Source: Mesorhizobium australicum (GTDB lineage: Bacteria > Pseudomonadota > Alphaproteobacteria > Rhizobiales > Rhizobiaceae). From it: a DNA stretch of 64,000 nt. Where the stretch lies: contig NZ_FXBL01000004.1 in NCBI RefSeq assembly GCF_900177325.1, positions 1,178,001 to 1,242,000 on the forward strand, read 5' to 3'. Of this stretch, positions 7,325 through 15,353 are shown one piece after another. Position numbers and translations under genes: made by a program. The notes beneath the pieces are model-generated. The model was not told the origin of the DNA. It ran no database searches and saw only the letters and a program-made list of their open reading frames with translations. The stretch's first letter is position 1. Every line of letters begins with the position of its first letter.

Positions 7325-7972
7325 CTACGTCGCTCCGTATTTCTTGCCGTAGCCTCGGTGGAGCCGCTGCTGTTTGCTTTCGACCGAGCCGCCACCGACA
7401 GCACGATCAACCACCGCAAGCGCAGCGTTCCATGCTGACGGACTCTGGCCGCATACGATCATGCGCCGCATTTCCTCTAACAGGGGCGCGTCCTGTTTCG
7501 CGTAAGACCGATCAACCGGCTTCTGCGCCTTCGGAACATCTTCCGTCAGGAAACGGACCATCGGGTCTTTGTAGGGCGCATTCCATATCGAATGCGTTCC
7601 GTCATTGTAGATCACGCAGGGGCTTCCTGGACCGAAGCGAATAGGTTGTTCGAATAGATCAGGCGGAACCCGCTCCCGTGCGGCCGTCCACCTTGTAGTG
7701 TAATCTGTGAGATCGCCCGGGTTGGTTTCGATATTGCGGAAGGCGAACACTTCGATCTCACCATCCGCCGCCCGTTGGCAAATTTCCTGCCAAGCGCGCC
7801 CCTCTGCCTCTGCGAACTTCTGCATGTATTTCTGGTAGCCAGATCGCCAAGCTTCGTAACCATCGCGGTCGATAGTCGGATCGCCTTGAAATGCGGGATA
7901 CGACACGGGAGGCACACCGTCCGGATAGGACAGTTTGTCGAAATACTCGCCCAACGGGGTCATGGGTCGCAT
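7325..7972 (-). CDS. Phage/integrative-element protein of unknown function beside the integrase
   Basis: A 215-aa soluble protein beginning MRPMTPLGEYFDKLSYPDG; its ATG abuts the integrase stop, so the two are probably co-transcribed. The N-terminal half is rich in aromatic residues (GYEAWRSGYQKYMQKFAEAE). The middle reads RFGPGSPCVIYNDGTHSIWN. The C-terminal part is basic (KQQRLHRGYGKKYG). An alternative ATG at 7963 removes three residues. No domain is recognised; proteins here in other elements include recombination directionality factors, but nothing in this sequence shows it. Confidence 0.55.
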   Translation of the reverse strand: MRPMTPLGEYFDKLSYPDGVPPVSYPAFQGDPTIDRDGYEAWRSGYQKYMQKFAEAEGRAWQEICQRAADGEIEVFAFRNIETNPGDLTDYTTRWTAARERVPPDLFEQPIRFGPGSPCVIYNDGTHSIWNAPYKDPMVRFLTEDVPKAQKPVDRSYAKQDAPLLEEMRRMIVCGQSPSAWNAALAVVDRAVGGGSVESKQQRLHRGYGKKYGAT

Positions 7973-9204
7973 TATACGCCTCCCCGGATAGGCGTCACGT
8001 TGTCCGCAGAGGCGGCAGGACGGGCACAGAAGTCGGACCAGTCCTGCATGAGCCGCCGCCGCTTCTCGACCATATCGCCGCGCCTGTAAGCCGCCTCGGT
8101 CTTGTCGCTGATCGTATGGGCCAGCGCCATTTCGACCAGTTCATTCGGATAGGCGGTCATCTCTGCCGCCCAATCGCGGAACGTCGACCGGAAACCGTGG
8201 GTGGTGAGATCGTCGCGTCCCATGCGGCGGAGCGTCATCAACAGCGCCATGTTGGACAACGGCTTGCCCTTCCGGTCGCCGATGAACACGAAATCGTTGT
8301 CGGCCTCGCGTGGCAGGGCAGAGAGGAGTTCAACGGCACGTTTGGACAGCGGCACGCGATGTTCCTTCCCCGCCTTCATGCGGTCGCCTGGAATGGTCCA
8401 CATGCCGGCGGCAAGGTCGACTTCAGACCAGCTCGCGCCGACCGTCTCGCCCGTGCGCGTCGCTGTGAGGATGGCAAATTCCAGCGCCTTCGGGCTTACG
8501 CCTTCCATGCCGCGCAACCCCGCCATGAATGCGGACATCTCGGCATAGGGAAGCGCCGGATGATGCTTGACCTTCGCGACTTTGGACCGCTTGGGAAGGA
8601 GGTTGTCGAGATGGCCGCGCCACCGTGCCGGATTATCGCCGAAGCGAAGTCCGCGTGCGGTCGCCCAATCCAGAATGCTTTCGATCCGGCCCCGCACCCG
8701 GCTCGCCGTCTCGGTCTTTTCGGCCCAAATCGGCTCAATGGCTTTCAGGACCAGACCGACATCGACGGCGGCGACGGGAAGATCCCCGAACTTGGGATAC
8801 ACATAGGTTTCGAGCGTCGATTCCCATTGCCCGGCATGCTTGATGTTCTTCCATCCCGACCGGTGCGCGCGGATGTATGCGTCGGCGCACTGGCGGAACG
8901 TCATCACCTTGGCAGCTTCGGCCGAACGCGCCATGCGAATCGCGTTGCGCTCCTCCAGAGGGTCGACGCCCTCCAGCAAACGCCTGCGGGCCTCTGCCGC
9001 CTTCTCACGCGCCATCGCGAGCGGAACGGTATGCGCAGGGCCGAAGCCCATCGATTTCGCCTTGCCGTCCTTCATGTATCGGAACAGCCAAGATTTGGTC
9101 CCGGTCGGGCCGACCTGGAGATAGAGATTGAGCCCGTCCGCGTGCAGACCGGGCTTGGAAATCGCGTTTACCTTGGCGGCGCTGAGTTTGTTTATCGCCC
9201 GCAT
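7972..9204 (-). CDS. Tyrosine recombinase/integrase (DUF4102 N-terminal type)
   Basis: Start chosen at ATG 9204 (MRAINKLSAAKV), giving 410 aa. Residues 1-90 are the arm-binding domain of P4/CTX-type integrases (YLQVGPTGTKSWLFRYM). A SAM-like core-binding domain follows (FRQCADAYIRAHRSGWKN). The catalytic domain carries Arg in TATRTGE, the box HGFRSTFRDWA (His-x-x-Arg), His in ALAHTISD and the nucleophile Tyr in AAYRRGD. The set is complete, so the enzyme is probably active. It is at the right end of the phage-like block, reading inward, as integrases usually stand next to an attachment site. No tRNA or tmRNA is seen beside it. Phased repeats lie upstream at 9245-9335. Confidence 0.95.
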   Translation of the reverse strand: MRAINKLSAAKVNAISKPGLHADGLNLYLQVGPTGTKSWLFRYMKDGKAKSMGFGPAHTVPLAMAREKAAEARRRLLEGVDPLEERNAIRMARSAEAAKVMTFRQCADAYIRAHRSGWKNIKHAGQWESTLETYVYPKFGDLPVAAVDVGLVLKAIEPIWAEKTETASRVRGRIESILDWATARGLRFGDNPARWRGHLDNLLPKRSKVAKVKHHPALPYAEMSAFMAGLRGMEGVSPKALEFAILTATRTGETVGASWSEVDLAAGMWTIPGDRMKAGKEHRVPLSKRAVELLSALPREADNDFVFIGDRKGKPLSNMALLMTLRRMGRDDLTTHGFRSTFRDWAAEMTAYPNELVEMALAHTISDKTEAAYRRGDMVEKRRRLMQDWSDFCARPAASADNVTPIRGGV

Positions 9205-9244
9205 TCGAACCGCTCCAACAGTGGCCCCAACACACAAATCATTG

Positions 9245-9335
9245 TCGGAACATATCGGAACGTTTCGGAACTGTAAAGACGATCAATACCCCGAAATCCC
9301 GGCAATTACCGCATATTCCCGGCATGTCTCGGAAC
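9245..9335. repeat. Helically phased TCGGAAC repeats upstream of the integrase
   Basis: TCGGAAC occurs at 9245-9251, 9255-9261 and 9265-9271, exactly 10 bp apart so that all face the same side of the helix, and once more at 9329-9335. They lie between the integrase start and the first chromosomal gene. Integrase arm sites or an AlpA/regulator operator are the likely readings. The 9348-9372 part of this gap also contains an inverted repeat (GGCGGAG/CTCCGCC). Confidence 0.8.
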
Positions 9336-9473
9336 TGCTTGGATTAGGCGGAGAAGGACGCTCCCTCCGCCATCCTATGCCTGCAGCTCGGGTGACAAAC
9401 CAGCCGAAACCGAAGCCCGTAAAGTGAGCTCTCGAAGCTGAAAGCGGCGCGGGAGAGCGGGTTTGCAGCGCGA

Positions 9474-10004
9474 TCAGGCAGGAGCGTATGTCAGCCTGAC
9501 CACGTCCTCGTCGATCCGGTCGCTGGCCACAAGGCGCAGCGGCGGTCGGGGGCCGGCGAAGAACGGCTTGCCGCGACCGACCACGACGGGATGGACGTAG
9601 AGCCGATATTCGTCGACCAGGCCGAGGTCCGTCAGGCTTCGCGCCAGGTCCGGTCCGGAAACGGTGATCTCTCCCGTGAGCCGGTCCTTCAGGTCGCGGA
9701 TCGCCGTCTCGAGATCACCCTCGACGAGCGTGGCGTTGGGGCCGACCGACTTCAACGTGCGCGACACGACAAACTTCGGCTGGCGCCGCCATGCAGCGGC
9801 GAACTCGTGCTGCTCCGGACCCCACTCGGGATGGTCTTCGTCCCAGTAGTTCATGGTCTCGTACATGCGCCGGCCGTACACACTGCCGTCCAGGCCGCGC
9901 ACATGCTCTATCCAGTGGCGAAACAGCACGGGGCTGGTCCGCATTTCCGTGTGGTCGACGTAACCGTCGAGGGACTGGTTCATTCCGAAGACGAGCTTCG
10001 CCAT
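9474..10004 (-). CDS. Dihydrofolate-reductase-like (RibD C-terminal family) oxidoreductase
   Basis: Start chosen at ATG 10004 (MAKLVFGMNQSLDGYVD), giving 176 aa, the usual size of the family. The N-terminal strand plus SLDGYVD, the middle GRRMYETMNYWDED and PKFVVSRTL, and the late GGP-like ITVSGPDLARSL and VHPVVVGRGKPFF are hallmarks of stand-alone RibD_C proteins, which bind NAD(P)H. The physiological substrate is usually unknown. It is the first ordinary chromosomal gene right of the phage element and is divergent from the siderophore-interacting protein. The 38 extra residues of the longer frame have no homology look. Confidence 0.85.
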   Translation of the reverse strand: MAKLVFGMNQSLDGYVDHTEMRTSPVLFRHWIEHVRGLDGSVYGRRMYETMNYWDEDHPEWGPEQHEFAAAWRRQPKFVVSRTLKSVGPNATLVEGDLETAIRDLKDRLTGEITVSGPDLARSLTDLGLVDEYRLYVHPVVVGRGKPFFAGPRPPLRLVASDRIDEDVVRLTYAPA

Positions 10005-10138
10005 GCCGCAGATCCTCCATCCCGGGCAGCTCAGAATAGCTTGAGCCGCCGGCAGGCGTAAGGGGAGGCCGGGCGCGCGCCGGCTTGTGAACGGAGGCGG
10101 CGGGTCGACGATCGACAAAAAGCGGTCGGATTAAAACT

Positions 10139-10153
10139 TGATCTTATCAATCA
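10139..10153. promoter_or_regulatory. Candidate RirA-type iron box (TGA-N9-TCA)
   Basis: TGA at 10139-10141 and TCA at 10151-10153 are separated by nine bases, the published spacing of the rhizobial iron-responsive operator. The centre is also a perfect TTGAT-CTT-ATCAA palindrome (10138-10150), with AAAAC and GTTTT farther out. It lies 51 bases before the siderophore-interacting protein start. Confidence 0.6.
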
Positions 10154-10203
10154 TGTTTTAGCGATGTAGAAGCGGTCGGAATCGCCACCGGGCCGCCTCG
10201 CAT

Positions 10204-11292
10204 ATGAACCATCTCGCCACCGAAACGACGATCAGGCTCGACGATACGGAGGGCTTTCTGGACGAATTGTGCGAGCATCTGTCGGAGCACGACGTCCAGG
10301 TGACGCGGTCGGGCGAATCGAGCCGGCTTGAGTTCCAGGGCGGGGTGGCGACGCTGAAGAGCGGCGGCAAGCGGTTGCACATCCGGGCGGAGTCGCCGCA
10401 CGAGAGCGACCTCTTCTACATGCGCACGATCCTGTCGAGCCATATCGTCGAACTGGCGCCCGGCGCGTCGGACTTCGTCTGGACCGGCCACGGCACGGAC
10501 GCGACGACGCCGCCGAACTTCCGCCTGATGACGGTGACGGCGACGACGCTCTTGACGCCGCACATGCGCCGGCTGACGCTGGCTGGCGAAAATCTCGGCT
10601 GGTTCGACGCCGACGACATGCATGTGCGCCTGCTGATCCCGCCGGCGGGCGTTGCGCCCGAATGGCCGCGGCTGAACAGGCACGGGCTGATCGACTGGCC
10701 GGCGGGCGAGAAGAAGCTCCGCGTCCGCAAATACACCATCCGGCGCATCGACGTGGCGGCCGGCGAGCTCGACATCGATTTCGTGGTCCATGAGGATGCC
10801 GGCCCCGGCTCGGATTTCGCCGCAACGGCCGGCGTGGGCGACGTCATCGGCATGGCGGGGCCGGGCGGCGGCGGCTGCCGCAGCGCGCGCTGGACCCTGC
10901 TCGCGGGCGACGAGACCGCGCTGCCGGCGATGGCGCGGATCATCGAGGCGATGCCCGCCGACGCGACGGGCGTCGCCTTCATCGAAGTGGCGGACCGCAC
11001 GGAGGAACAGGAGATCCGCGCGCCGCAGGGCGTCGAGATCCGCTGGCTTCACCGCAACGGGGCGGAGCCGGGCACGACGAACCTTCTGTTCGACGCGGTG
11101 ACGACGGCGGATTGGCCAAGCGAGGGCGAGGAACTGTTCGCCTGGGCGGCCTGCGAGTTCGATGCTTTCCGCAAGATCAGGGCCTATCTGCGCAAGGAGC
11201 GCAAGCTCGGCCGCGACCAGCACCTCGCGGTCGCCTACTGGCGGCGCGGCGAGAACGAGGACAGCTTCGCCAAGACCAAGCACCAGCACTGA
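10204..11292 (+). CDS. Siderophore-interacting protein with N-terminal DUF2218 domain
   Basis: A 362-aa cytosolic flavoprotein-type reductase. Residues 1-95 form a DUF2218-like domain (LCEHLSEHDVQVTRSGES, FQGGVATLKSGGKRLHI). From about 110 it has the FAD-binding and SIP domains: RLLIPPAG, the flavin motif RKYTIRRID (R-x-Y-T-x-R), DFVVHEDAGPGSDFA, GPGGGG, and LAGDETALPAMARII, followed by a C-terminal AYWRRGENED. Such proteins reduce ferric siderophores and release iron after import. It is convergent with the siderophore uptake operon and has a candidate RirA box upstream, consistent with expression under iron limitation. Confidence 0.93.
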   Translation: MNHLATETTIRLDDTEGFLDELCEHLSEHDVQVTRSGESSRLEFQGGVATLKSGGKRLHIRAESPHESDLFYMRTILSSHIVELAPGASDFVWTGHGTDATTPPNFRLMTVTATTLLTPHMRRLTLAGENLGWFDADDMHVRLLIPPAGVAPEWPRLNRHGLIDWPAGEKKLRVRKYTIRRIDVAAGELDIDFVVHEDAGPGSDFAATAGVGDVIGMAGPGGGGCRSARWTLLAGDETALPAMARIIEAMPADATGVAFIEVADRTEEQEIRAPQGVEIRWLHRNGAEPGTTNLLFDAVTTADWPSEGEELFAWAACEFDAFRKIRAYLRKERKLGRDQHLAVAYWRRGENEDSFAKTKHQH

Positions 11293-11304
11293 GGGGACGA
11301 AGGA

Positions 11305-12237
11305 TCAGCCGGCCTTGCCGTCGTAGATGACCTGCAGCCGGCCCTGCGAGCAGGGCTCGACGCGGGCGCGGATACGATAGGCGCGTTCGAGCGTCTGCGG
11401 CGTGATCGCCTGCTGCGGCGCGCCCGCGGCGAGGATGCCGCCGTCGACCAGGAGTGCGACGGAAGCGGCCCAGCGCAGCGCCAGATTGAGGTCGTGCAGC
11501 ACGACGAGCACGATCATGCCGTCCTCGGCGGCGATCTCGTGGATGGCGCTCATCACGTCGATCTGGTGGCGCGGATCGAGCGCGCTGGTCGGCTCGTCGA
11601 GCAAGAGGATCGCCGGCCGCCGCACGATCGCCTGCGCGAGGCTGACGAGCTGGCGCTGGCCTCCCGACAGTTCGTCGAGCTGGCGGAGCGCCAGGTGGCC
11701 GACATCGAGCCGGTCGAGCGCGGCGGCGGCTTTCGCCTCGATTTCGGCCTCGCTGAGAGCCTGTTTGTAAATGCGTGATGGCGGGCTGCAAACGGCGATT
11801 TCTGCGCTTCCGGTGCTCACGAACCTGAATGTTCGCTGCGCTCCGGTTCTCGAAATCACCGTTTTCGCCTCGCCCTGACGCATTTTCAAACAGGCTCTTA
11901 GGCCCCGCTCGGAAGGGACCACGCGCAGGGCCGTCACGACCGCTTCGATTGCCGTCAGCGCGACGCCGTGCGGCAGGGCCTGCGGCATGTAGGTGACCAC
12001 GCCGGCGAGATCGGCGGGGCGCAGGCCGACAAGGTTGCGCTCGCCGAGGCGGGCTTCGCCGCGGGCCGGCAGCAGGCCGGCAATGGCGCGCAGCAGCGTC
12101 GTCTTGCCGGCGGCGTTCGGGCCGATGATGGCGGTGACGGTGCCGGACAGGCAGGGCGGCAGCGACAGGCTCTTCAGCACCTCGCCGCGCGCATAGCCGG
12201 CGGAAAGGTTGGAGACGGTGAGGGACTGTCCGCTCAT
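11305..12237 (-). CDS. Iron-siderophore ABC transporter ATPase with an in-frame 47-residue insertion
   Basis: Start at ATG 12237, overlapping the permease stop by ATGA, gives 310 aa, about 50 more than normal FecE/FhuC-type ATPases. The Walker A is GPNAAGKTT (39-47), the Q-loop YMPQAL, the signature LSGGQ (190-194), Walker B ILLLDEP and the H-loop LHDLNLA. The surplus is residues about 114-160, between the Q-loop and the signature, starting RACLKMRQGEAKT. It is encoded exactly by a palindromic repeat element. Removing it joins ERGL to SEAEIEA, as expected for the family. It powers uptake through the neighbouring permease. Whether the protein with its extra segment still works cannot be told from sequence. 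Confidence 0.92.
   Translation of the reverse strand: MSGQSLTVSNLSAGYARGEVLKSLSLPPCLSGTVTAIIGPNAAGKTTLLRAIAGLLPARGEARLGERNLVGLRPADLAGVVTYMPQALPHGVALTAIEAVVTALRVVPSERGLRACLKMRQGEAKTVISRTGAQRTFRFVSTGSAEIAVCSPPSRIYKQALSEAEIEAKAAAALDRLDVGHLALRQLDELSGGQRQLVSLAQAIVRRPAILLLDEPTSALDPRHQIDVMSAIHEIAAEDGMIVLVVLHDLNLALRWAASVALLVDGGILAAGAPQQAITPQTLERAYRIRARVEPCSQGRLQVIYDGKAG
11756..11898. mobile_element. Palindromic MITE/REP-like element inserted in frame in the ATPase gene
   Basis: Ends AGAGCCTGTTTGTAAATGCG (left, from 11756) and its mirror (right, ending 11898) match at 20 of 21 positions. The similarity continues inward so that the whole element is one imperfect palindrome (for example ATTTC with CCGGT arms). 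About 141 bp are additional to the gene, a multiple of three, with no stop in the coding frame. No transposase is encoded, so it would move in trans or by another route. Confidence 0.85.
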
Positions 12238-13307
12238 CGGGCGCGCTGCCTCAGGATCAGGGCGACGAAGATCGGGATGCCGACCAGCGAGGTGACGATG
12301 CCGACCGGCAGCAGCACGCCGGGGATCAGCGTCTTCGAGGCGATGGAGGCCAGCGACATGACCGTGGCGCCGGTGAGCAGGCTGGCCGGCAGGAAGAAAC
12401 GGTGGTCTTCGCCGACGAGCAGCCGGGCGATGTGCGGCCCGACGAGGCCGACAAAGCCGATCGTGCCGACGAAGGCGACGGAGAGCGCGGCGAGCAGGCT
12501 GATCCGGAGCAAGGTCAGGAAGCGCAGCCGTGCGACCGGCACGCCGAAGCTGCGCGCCCGGTCGGCGCCGAAACGCAGCGCCGTCAATTGCCAGCGCGCG
12601 GCGAAGGAGGCGGGAAAGACCAGCGCAAGGGCGATGGCGAGAATGGCGATCCTGGTCCAGCTCGTCTGCGAGATGCTGCCCATGGTCCAGAAGACGAACT
12701 GCTGCAGGGCGGCTTCGGAGGCGACGAACTGCAGGAGCGCGACCAGCGCGTTGAAGGCGAAGACCATGGCGATGCCGAGCAGGACCAGCGTGTCCGGCGC
12801 CATGCCGCGCCGCGAGGCGACGGCCTGCAGGATCATGACCGAGGCGAAGGCGAACAGGAAGGCGTTGCCCGGCACCAGCCAGGTCGCCGGCAGGCCGGGC
12901 ACGCTGACGCCGAGGATGAAGGCGAGTGCCGCGCCGAGAGAGGCGGCGGAGGAGACGCCCAATGTGAAGGGGCTTGCCAGCGGATTGTCGAGGATGGTCT
13001 GCATTTCGGCGCCCGCGAGCGACAGCGCGCCGCCGACGAGGATGGCCGTCAGCGCCTGCGGCAGGCGCACCTGCCACATGATGATGCCCTCCGCGCGCGA
13101 GGCGCCGTCCAGCCCGAACAGGGCCCCGAACGCCTGCTCCAGGCCGAGGCCGGCAGGACCGACGGCGAGGTCGACGAAGACGGAGACCGCGAGCAGCAGA
13201 GCGAGGCCGCCGACGAGGATGCGGCGGCGGCGCAGGAGGGCGCGGTAGCCGTCCGCTTCGCCTGATGCGGCGGGTCCGGTTGCAGCCGGAACGACGTCAG
13301 CCGGCAT
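12234..13307 (-). CDS. Iron-siderophore ABC transporter permease (FecCD family)
   Basis: A 357-aa protein with about nine to ten hydrophobic segments, an N-terminal cytosolic tail of about 30 residues, and the FecCD hallmarks VRLPQALTAILVGGALSLAG (90-110), NPLASPFTLGVSSAASLG and the coupling loop GTIGFVGLVGPHIARLLVG near residue 270. It forms the inner-membrane channel for ferric siderophores. Only one permease gene is present, implying a homodimer. It overlaps the ATPase start by ATGA and follows the binding-protein gene by three bases, so the three are one unit. Confidence 0.95.
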   Translation of the reverse strand: MPADVVPAATGPAASGEADGYRALLRRRRILVGGLALLLAVSVFVDLAVGPAGLGLEQAFGALFGLDGASRAEGIIMWQVRLPQALTAILVGGALSLAGAEMQTILDNPLASPFTLGVSSAASLGAALAFILGVSVPGLPATWLVPGNAFLFAFASVMILQAVASRRGMAPDTLVLLGIAMVFAFNALVALLQFVASEAALQQFVFWTMGSISQTSWTRIAILAIALALVFPASFAARWQLTALRFGADRARSFGVPVARLRFLTLLRISLLAALSVAFVGTIGFVGLVGPHIARLLVGEDHRFFLPASLLTGATVMSLASIASKTLIPGVLLPVGIVTSLVGIPIFVALILRQRAR

Positions 13308-13310
13308 CAG

Positions 13311-14414
13311 CTATTCCTTCGGCAGGCTCACCCATGCCGTTCCCTCGAAGGGGACGGGCAGGAAGCGCCGGTTGATCTCCGCCACCGTCGCATGCGGATC
13401 GAGATCGGCGAAGGCCTCGGGATGGAACCAGGTGGCCATCACCTCGAGCGCGACGATGTTGAGCGGGCTGTTGTGGAAATTGTGCCACAGGCCGTGCGCG
13501 CGGCCGGTGCGGATCGCCTTGAGCTCCGAGATGACCGGCTGTTCGGTCATCAGCCGCAGGAAGCGCTGGGCCTCTTCCTCGGAAATGCCGGGGCCGGCGA
13601 CGATGCCGCCGATGGCGGAGAAGTGGCGGCCGCCGGTGCCGATATAGACGTCCGGGTCCTGGGCGAGCACGTATTCGGGGCTGAGCGGCGCGAAGGCGCC
13701 CGGCACGACGGCCTCGCCGATATTGATGCCGCCGGCCTCGACGACGAAGCGGCCGAGATTGGCGCGGCTGGGCGACATGCAGCACTTGTCCTCGACATTG
13801 GCCTGCATGTGCATGAACACCTTGGGCCGGTCGGCGAGGCCGGCGACCCTGTCGGTGACGCGTTTGCGGTGCTCCAGGTAGAAGTCGACGAATTCACGCG
13901 ACTTGTCCTCCTGCCCGAGCACCTTGCCGAGCAGCTCGATCGTCGGAATGGTGTTGTCGTAGGGATCGGTGCGCAGGTCGATATAGATGGCCGGGATGCC
14001 GGCGGCGGCGAGCGTGTCCACCAGCGCGATCGACTTGGGGTTCGGGCCGATGGCGCCGCTCATGATCACCAGGTCGGGCTCGACGGCGATCGTCTTCTCG
14101 GCCGAGAGGCTGTACGTGTCGTCGTCGAGCTTGGCGGCGGCGGCGAATTCCGGGAAGGCCGCCTCGTAGGCCTGACGCGCCTCGGGATCGAACAGCCGCG
14201 TGCCGGCTGTGCCGACGATTCGCTTTGCCACGTCGCGGTCGACCAGCGACAGGCTGACGAGCTGGCGCGCCTCGGCAAGCACGATCCGCTTCGCGGGCAG
14301 GGTGACGGAGACGGTGCGGCCGGCGAGATCGGTGACCGTGACGACCTCGGCGCGAGCGGCGAAGGTCGCGGCCGCGATCCAGAACAGGACGAGGAACGGG
14401 TAGTTCAGACGCAT
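13311..14414 (-). CDS. Periplasmic iron-siderophore binding protein
   Basis: Start at ATG 14414 overlapping the esterase stop gives 367 aa. Residues 1-22 are a Sec signal peptide (FLVLFWIAAATFAARA). The mature part begins VVTVTDLAGRTVSVTLP, the class III binding-protein entry, followed by DLVIMSGAIGPNP, the helix GKVLGQEDKSREFVDFY and the C-lobe NLGRFVVEAGGINIGE and LAQDPDVYIGTGG. It delivers ferric siderophore from the outer-membrane receptor to the permease. An upstream in-frame extension to 15290 exists only because the esterase is antisense-open in that frame and is not real. Confidence 0.93.
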   Translation of the reverse strand: MRLNYPFLVLFWIAAATFAARAEVVTVTDLAGRTVSVTLPAKRIVLAEARQLVSLSLVDRDVAKRIVGTAGTRLFDPEARQAYEAAFPEFAAAAKLDDDTYSLSAEKTIAVEPDLVIMSGAIGPNPKSIALVDTLAAAGIPAIYIDLRTDPYDNTIPTIELLGKVLGQEDKSREFVDFYLEHRKRVTDRVAGLADRPKVFMHMQANVEDKCCMSPSRANLGRFVVEAGGINIGEAVVPGAFAPLSPEYVLAQDPDVYIGTGGRHFSAIGGIVAGPGISEEEAQRFLRLMTEQPVISELKAIRTGRAHGLWHNFHNSPLNIVALEVMATWFHPEAFADLDPHATVAEINRRFLPVPFEGTAWVSLPKE

Positions 14415-15316
14415 CAGGGTTTGCTTCCAGTGGGCTGGTCCGGCGCCAGGCTGAAGCCCACCAGCCGGCTGATCAGGACCGGCAGGACGGTGATGTGTTC
14501 CTCGCCCTCGAACTCGACATGGCGGAAGGTGAGGCCCCTGGCGACGAGCGGCGAGAGCAACGCGGCCATGGCGCGCGAACCCGCGACCATGTCCTCCAGT
14601 TCGTCGGCGCCGATGCCGATCATCAGGCGCTTGCCGGCGACGTCGAGATCGCGCTCGATGAAGGCATGCGCGACGCCGAGCAGCTCGCTTCTGTTCCACC
14701 AGACCGACGGGCTGCCGGCGACATAGGTCGAGAAGGTCTCGGGCCGGCGCAGGAAGGTGTGGAGCGTGAAGAAGCCGCCCAGCGAATGGCCGGACAGGGT
14801 CTGGCGGGACGTATCCACCGGCAGCCTGCGGCCGATCTCGGGCTTGAGGTCGCGCTCGATGAAGTCGAGGAAAGCATCCGCGCCGCCGAGCTTCGGCCAC
14901 GGCTCGCCGTTCTTGCGTGGCGGCAGGTCGGCGATCGCCGCGGGCGTGGTGTAGTCGAAGTAGCGCGCCTCGACGTCGAAGAGCTGGTCGGTGTCGTAGC
15001 CGATTGCGACGAGCACCGCCGGGCCGTAGCCCTTCGGCTTGCGCGTCTGGAGACGCAGTGTCTCCGCGGCGGTCTGGAAGGTCGCGTTGCCGTCCAGCAG
15101 ATAGATGACCGGATAGCCCTCGGGCGGGGCGGCGTCGAACGGCCGCGCGACGAAGATCCGGTAGCGCCGGCCGCTTCCCGATGCCGTCAGCTCGAATTGC
15201 TCGGCGCCGGGAACGACCACCTGCGCGCCGGCAGGGTCCTGCGCGGCAGCGGGCGCCGTCGCGACGGCGCCCAGCATTGTGGAGGCGCACACGGCAATCA
15301 GGCCCCGGCGCATCAC
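14414..15316 (-). CDS. Exported alpha/beta hydrolase, siderophore (enterochelin-like) esterase family
   Basis: A 300-aa protein with a signal peptide (residues 1-25, GAVATAPAAAQ). It has the esterase-D/IroE-like fold: YPVIYLLDGNATFQTA near residue 70, the nucleophile elbow SGHSLGGFF near 175, an Asp-containing stretch later and the likely catalytic His in GEEHITVLP near 270. These enzymes cut the ester bonds of tri-catecholate siderophores or clean the ligand in the periplasm. Its place between receptor and binding-protein genes suggests a substrate with ester or lactone bonds, such as an enterobactin- or salmochelin-type siderophore; that is inference. Confidence 0.88.
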   Translation of the reverse strand: MMRRGLIAVCASTMLGAVATAPAAAQDPAGAQVVVPGAEQFELTASGSGRRYRIFVARPFDAAPPEGYPVIYLLDGNATFQTAAETLRLQTRKPKGYGPAVLVAIGYDTDQLFDVEARYFDYTTPAAIADLPPRKNGEPWPKLGGADAFLDFIERDLKPEIGRRLPVDTSRQTLSGHSLGGFFTLHTFLRRPETFSTYVAGSPSVWWNRSELLGVAHAFIERDLDVAGKRLMIGIGADELEDMVAGSRAMAALLSPLVARGLTFRHVEFEGEEHITVLPVLISRLVGFSLAPDQPTGSKP

Positions 15317-15353
15317 CTCGAAGCCGCCATGGCGGCGATCGCGCCGTCCACCA

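Noticed and set aside
9237..9473. A tRNA or tmRNA as the integrase attachment site
   Set aside because: No cloverleaf or tmRNA 3' end is seen in the gap, so the attachment site type stays unknown.
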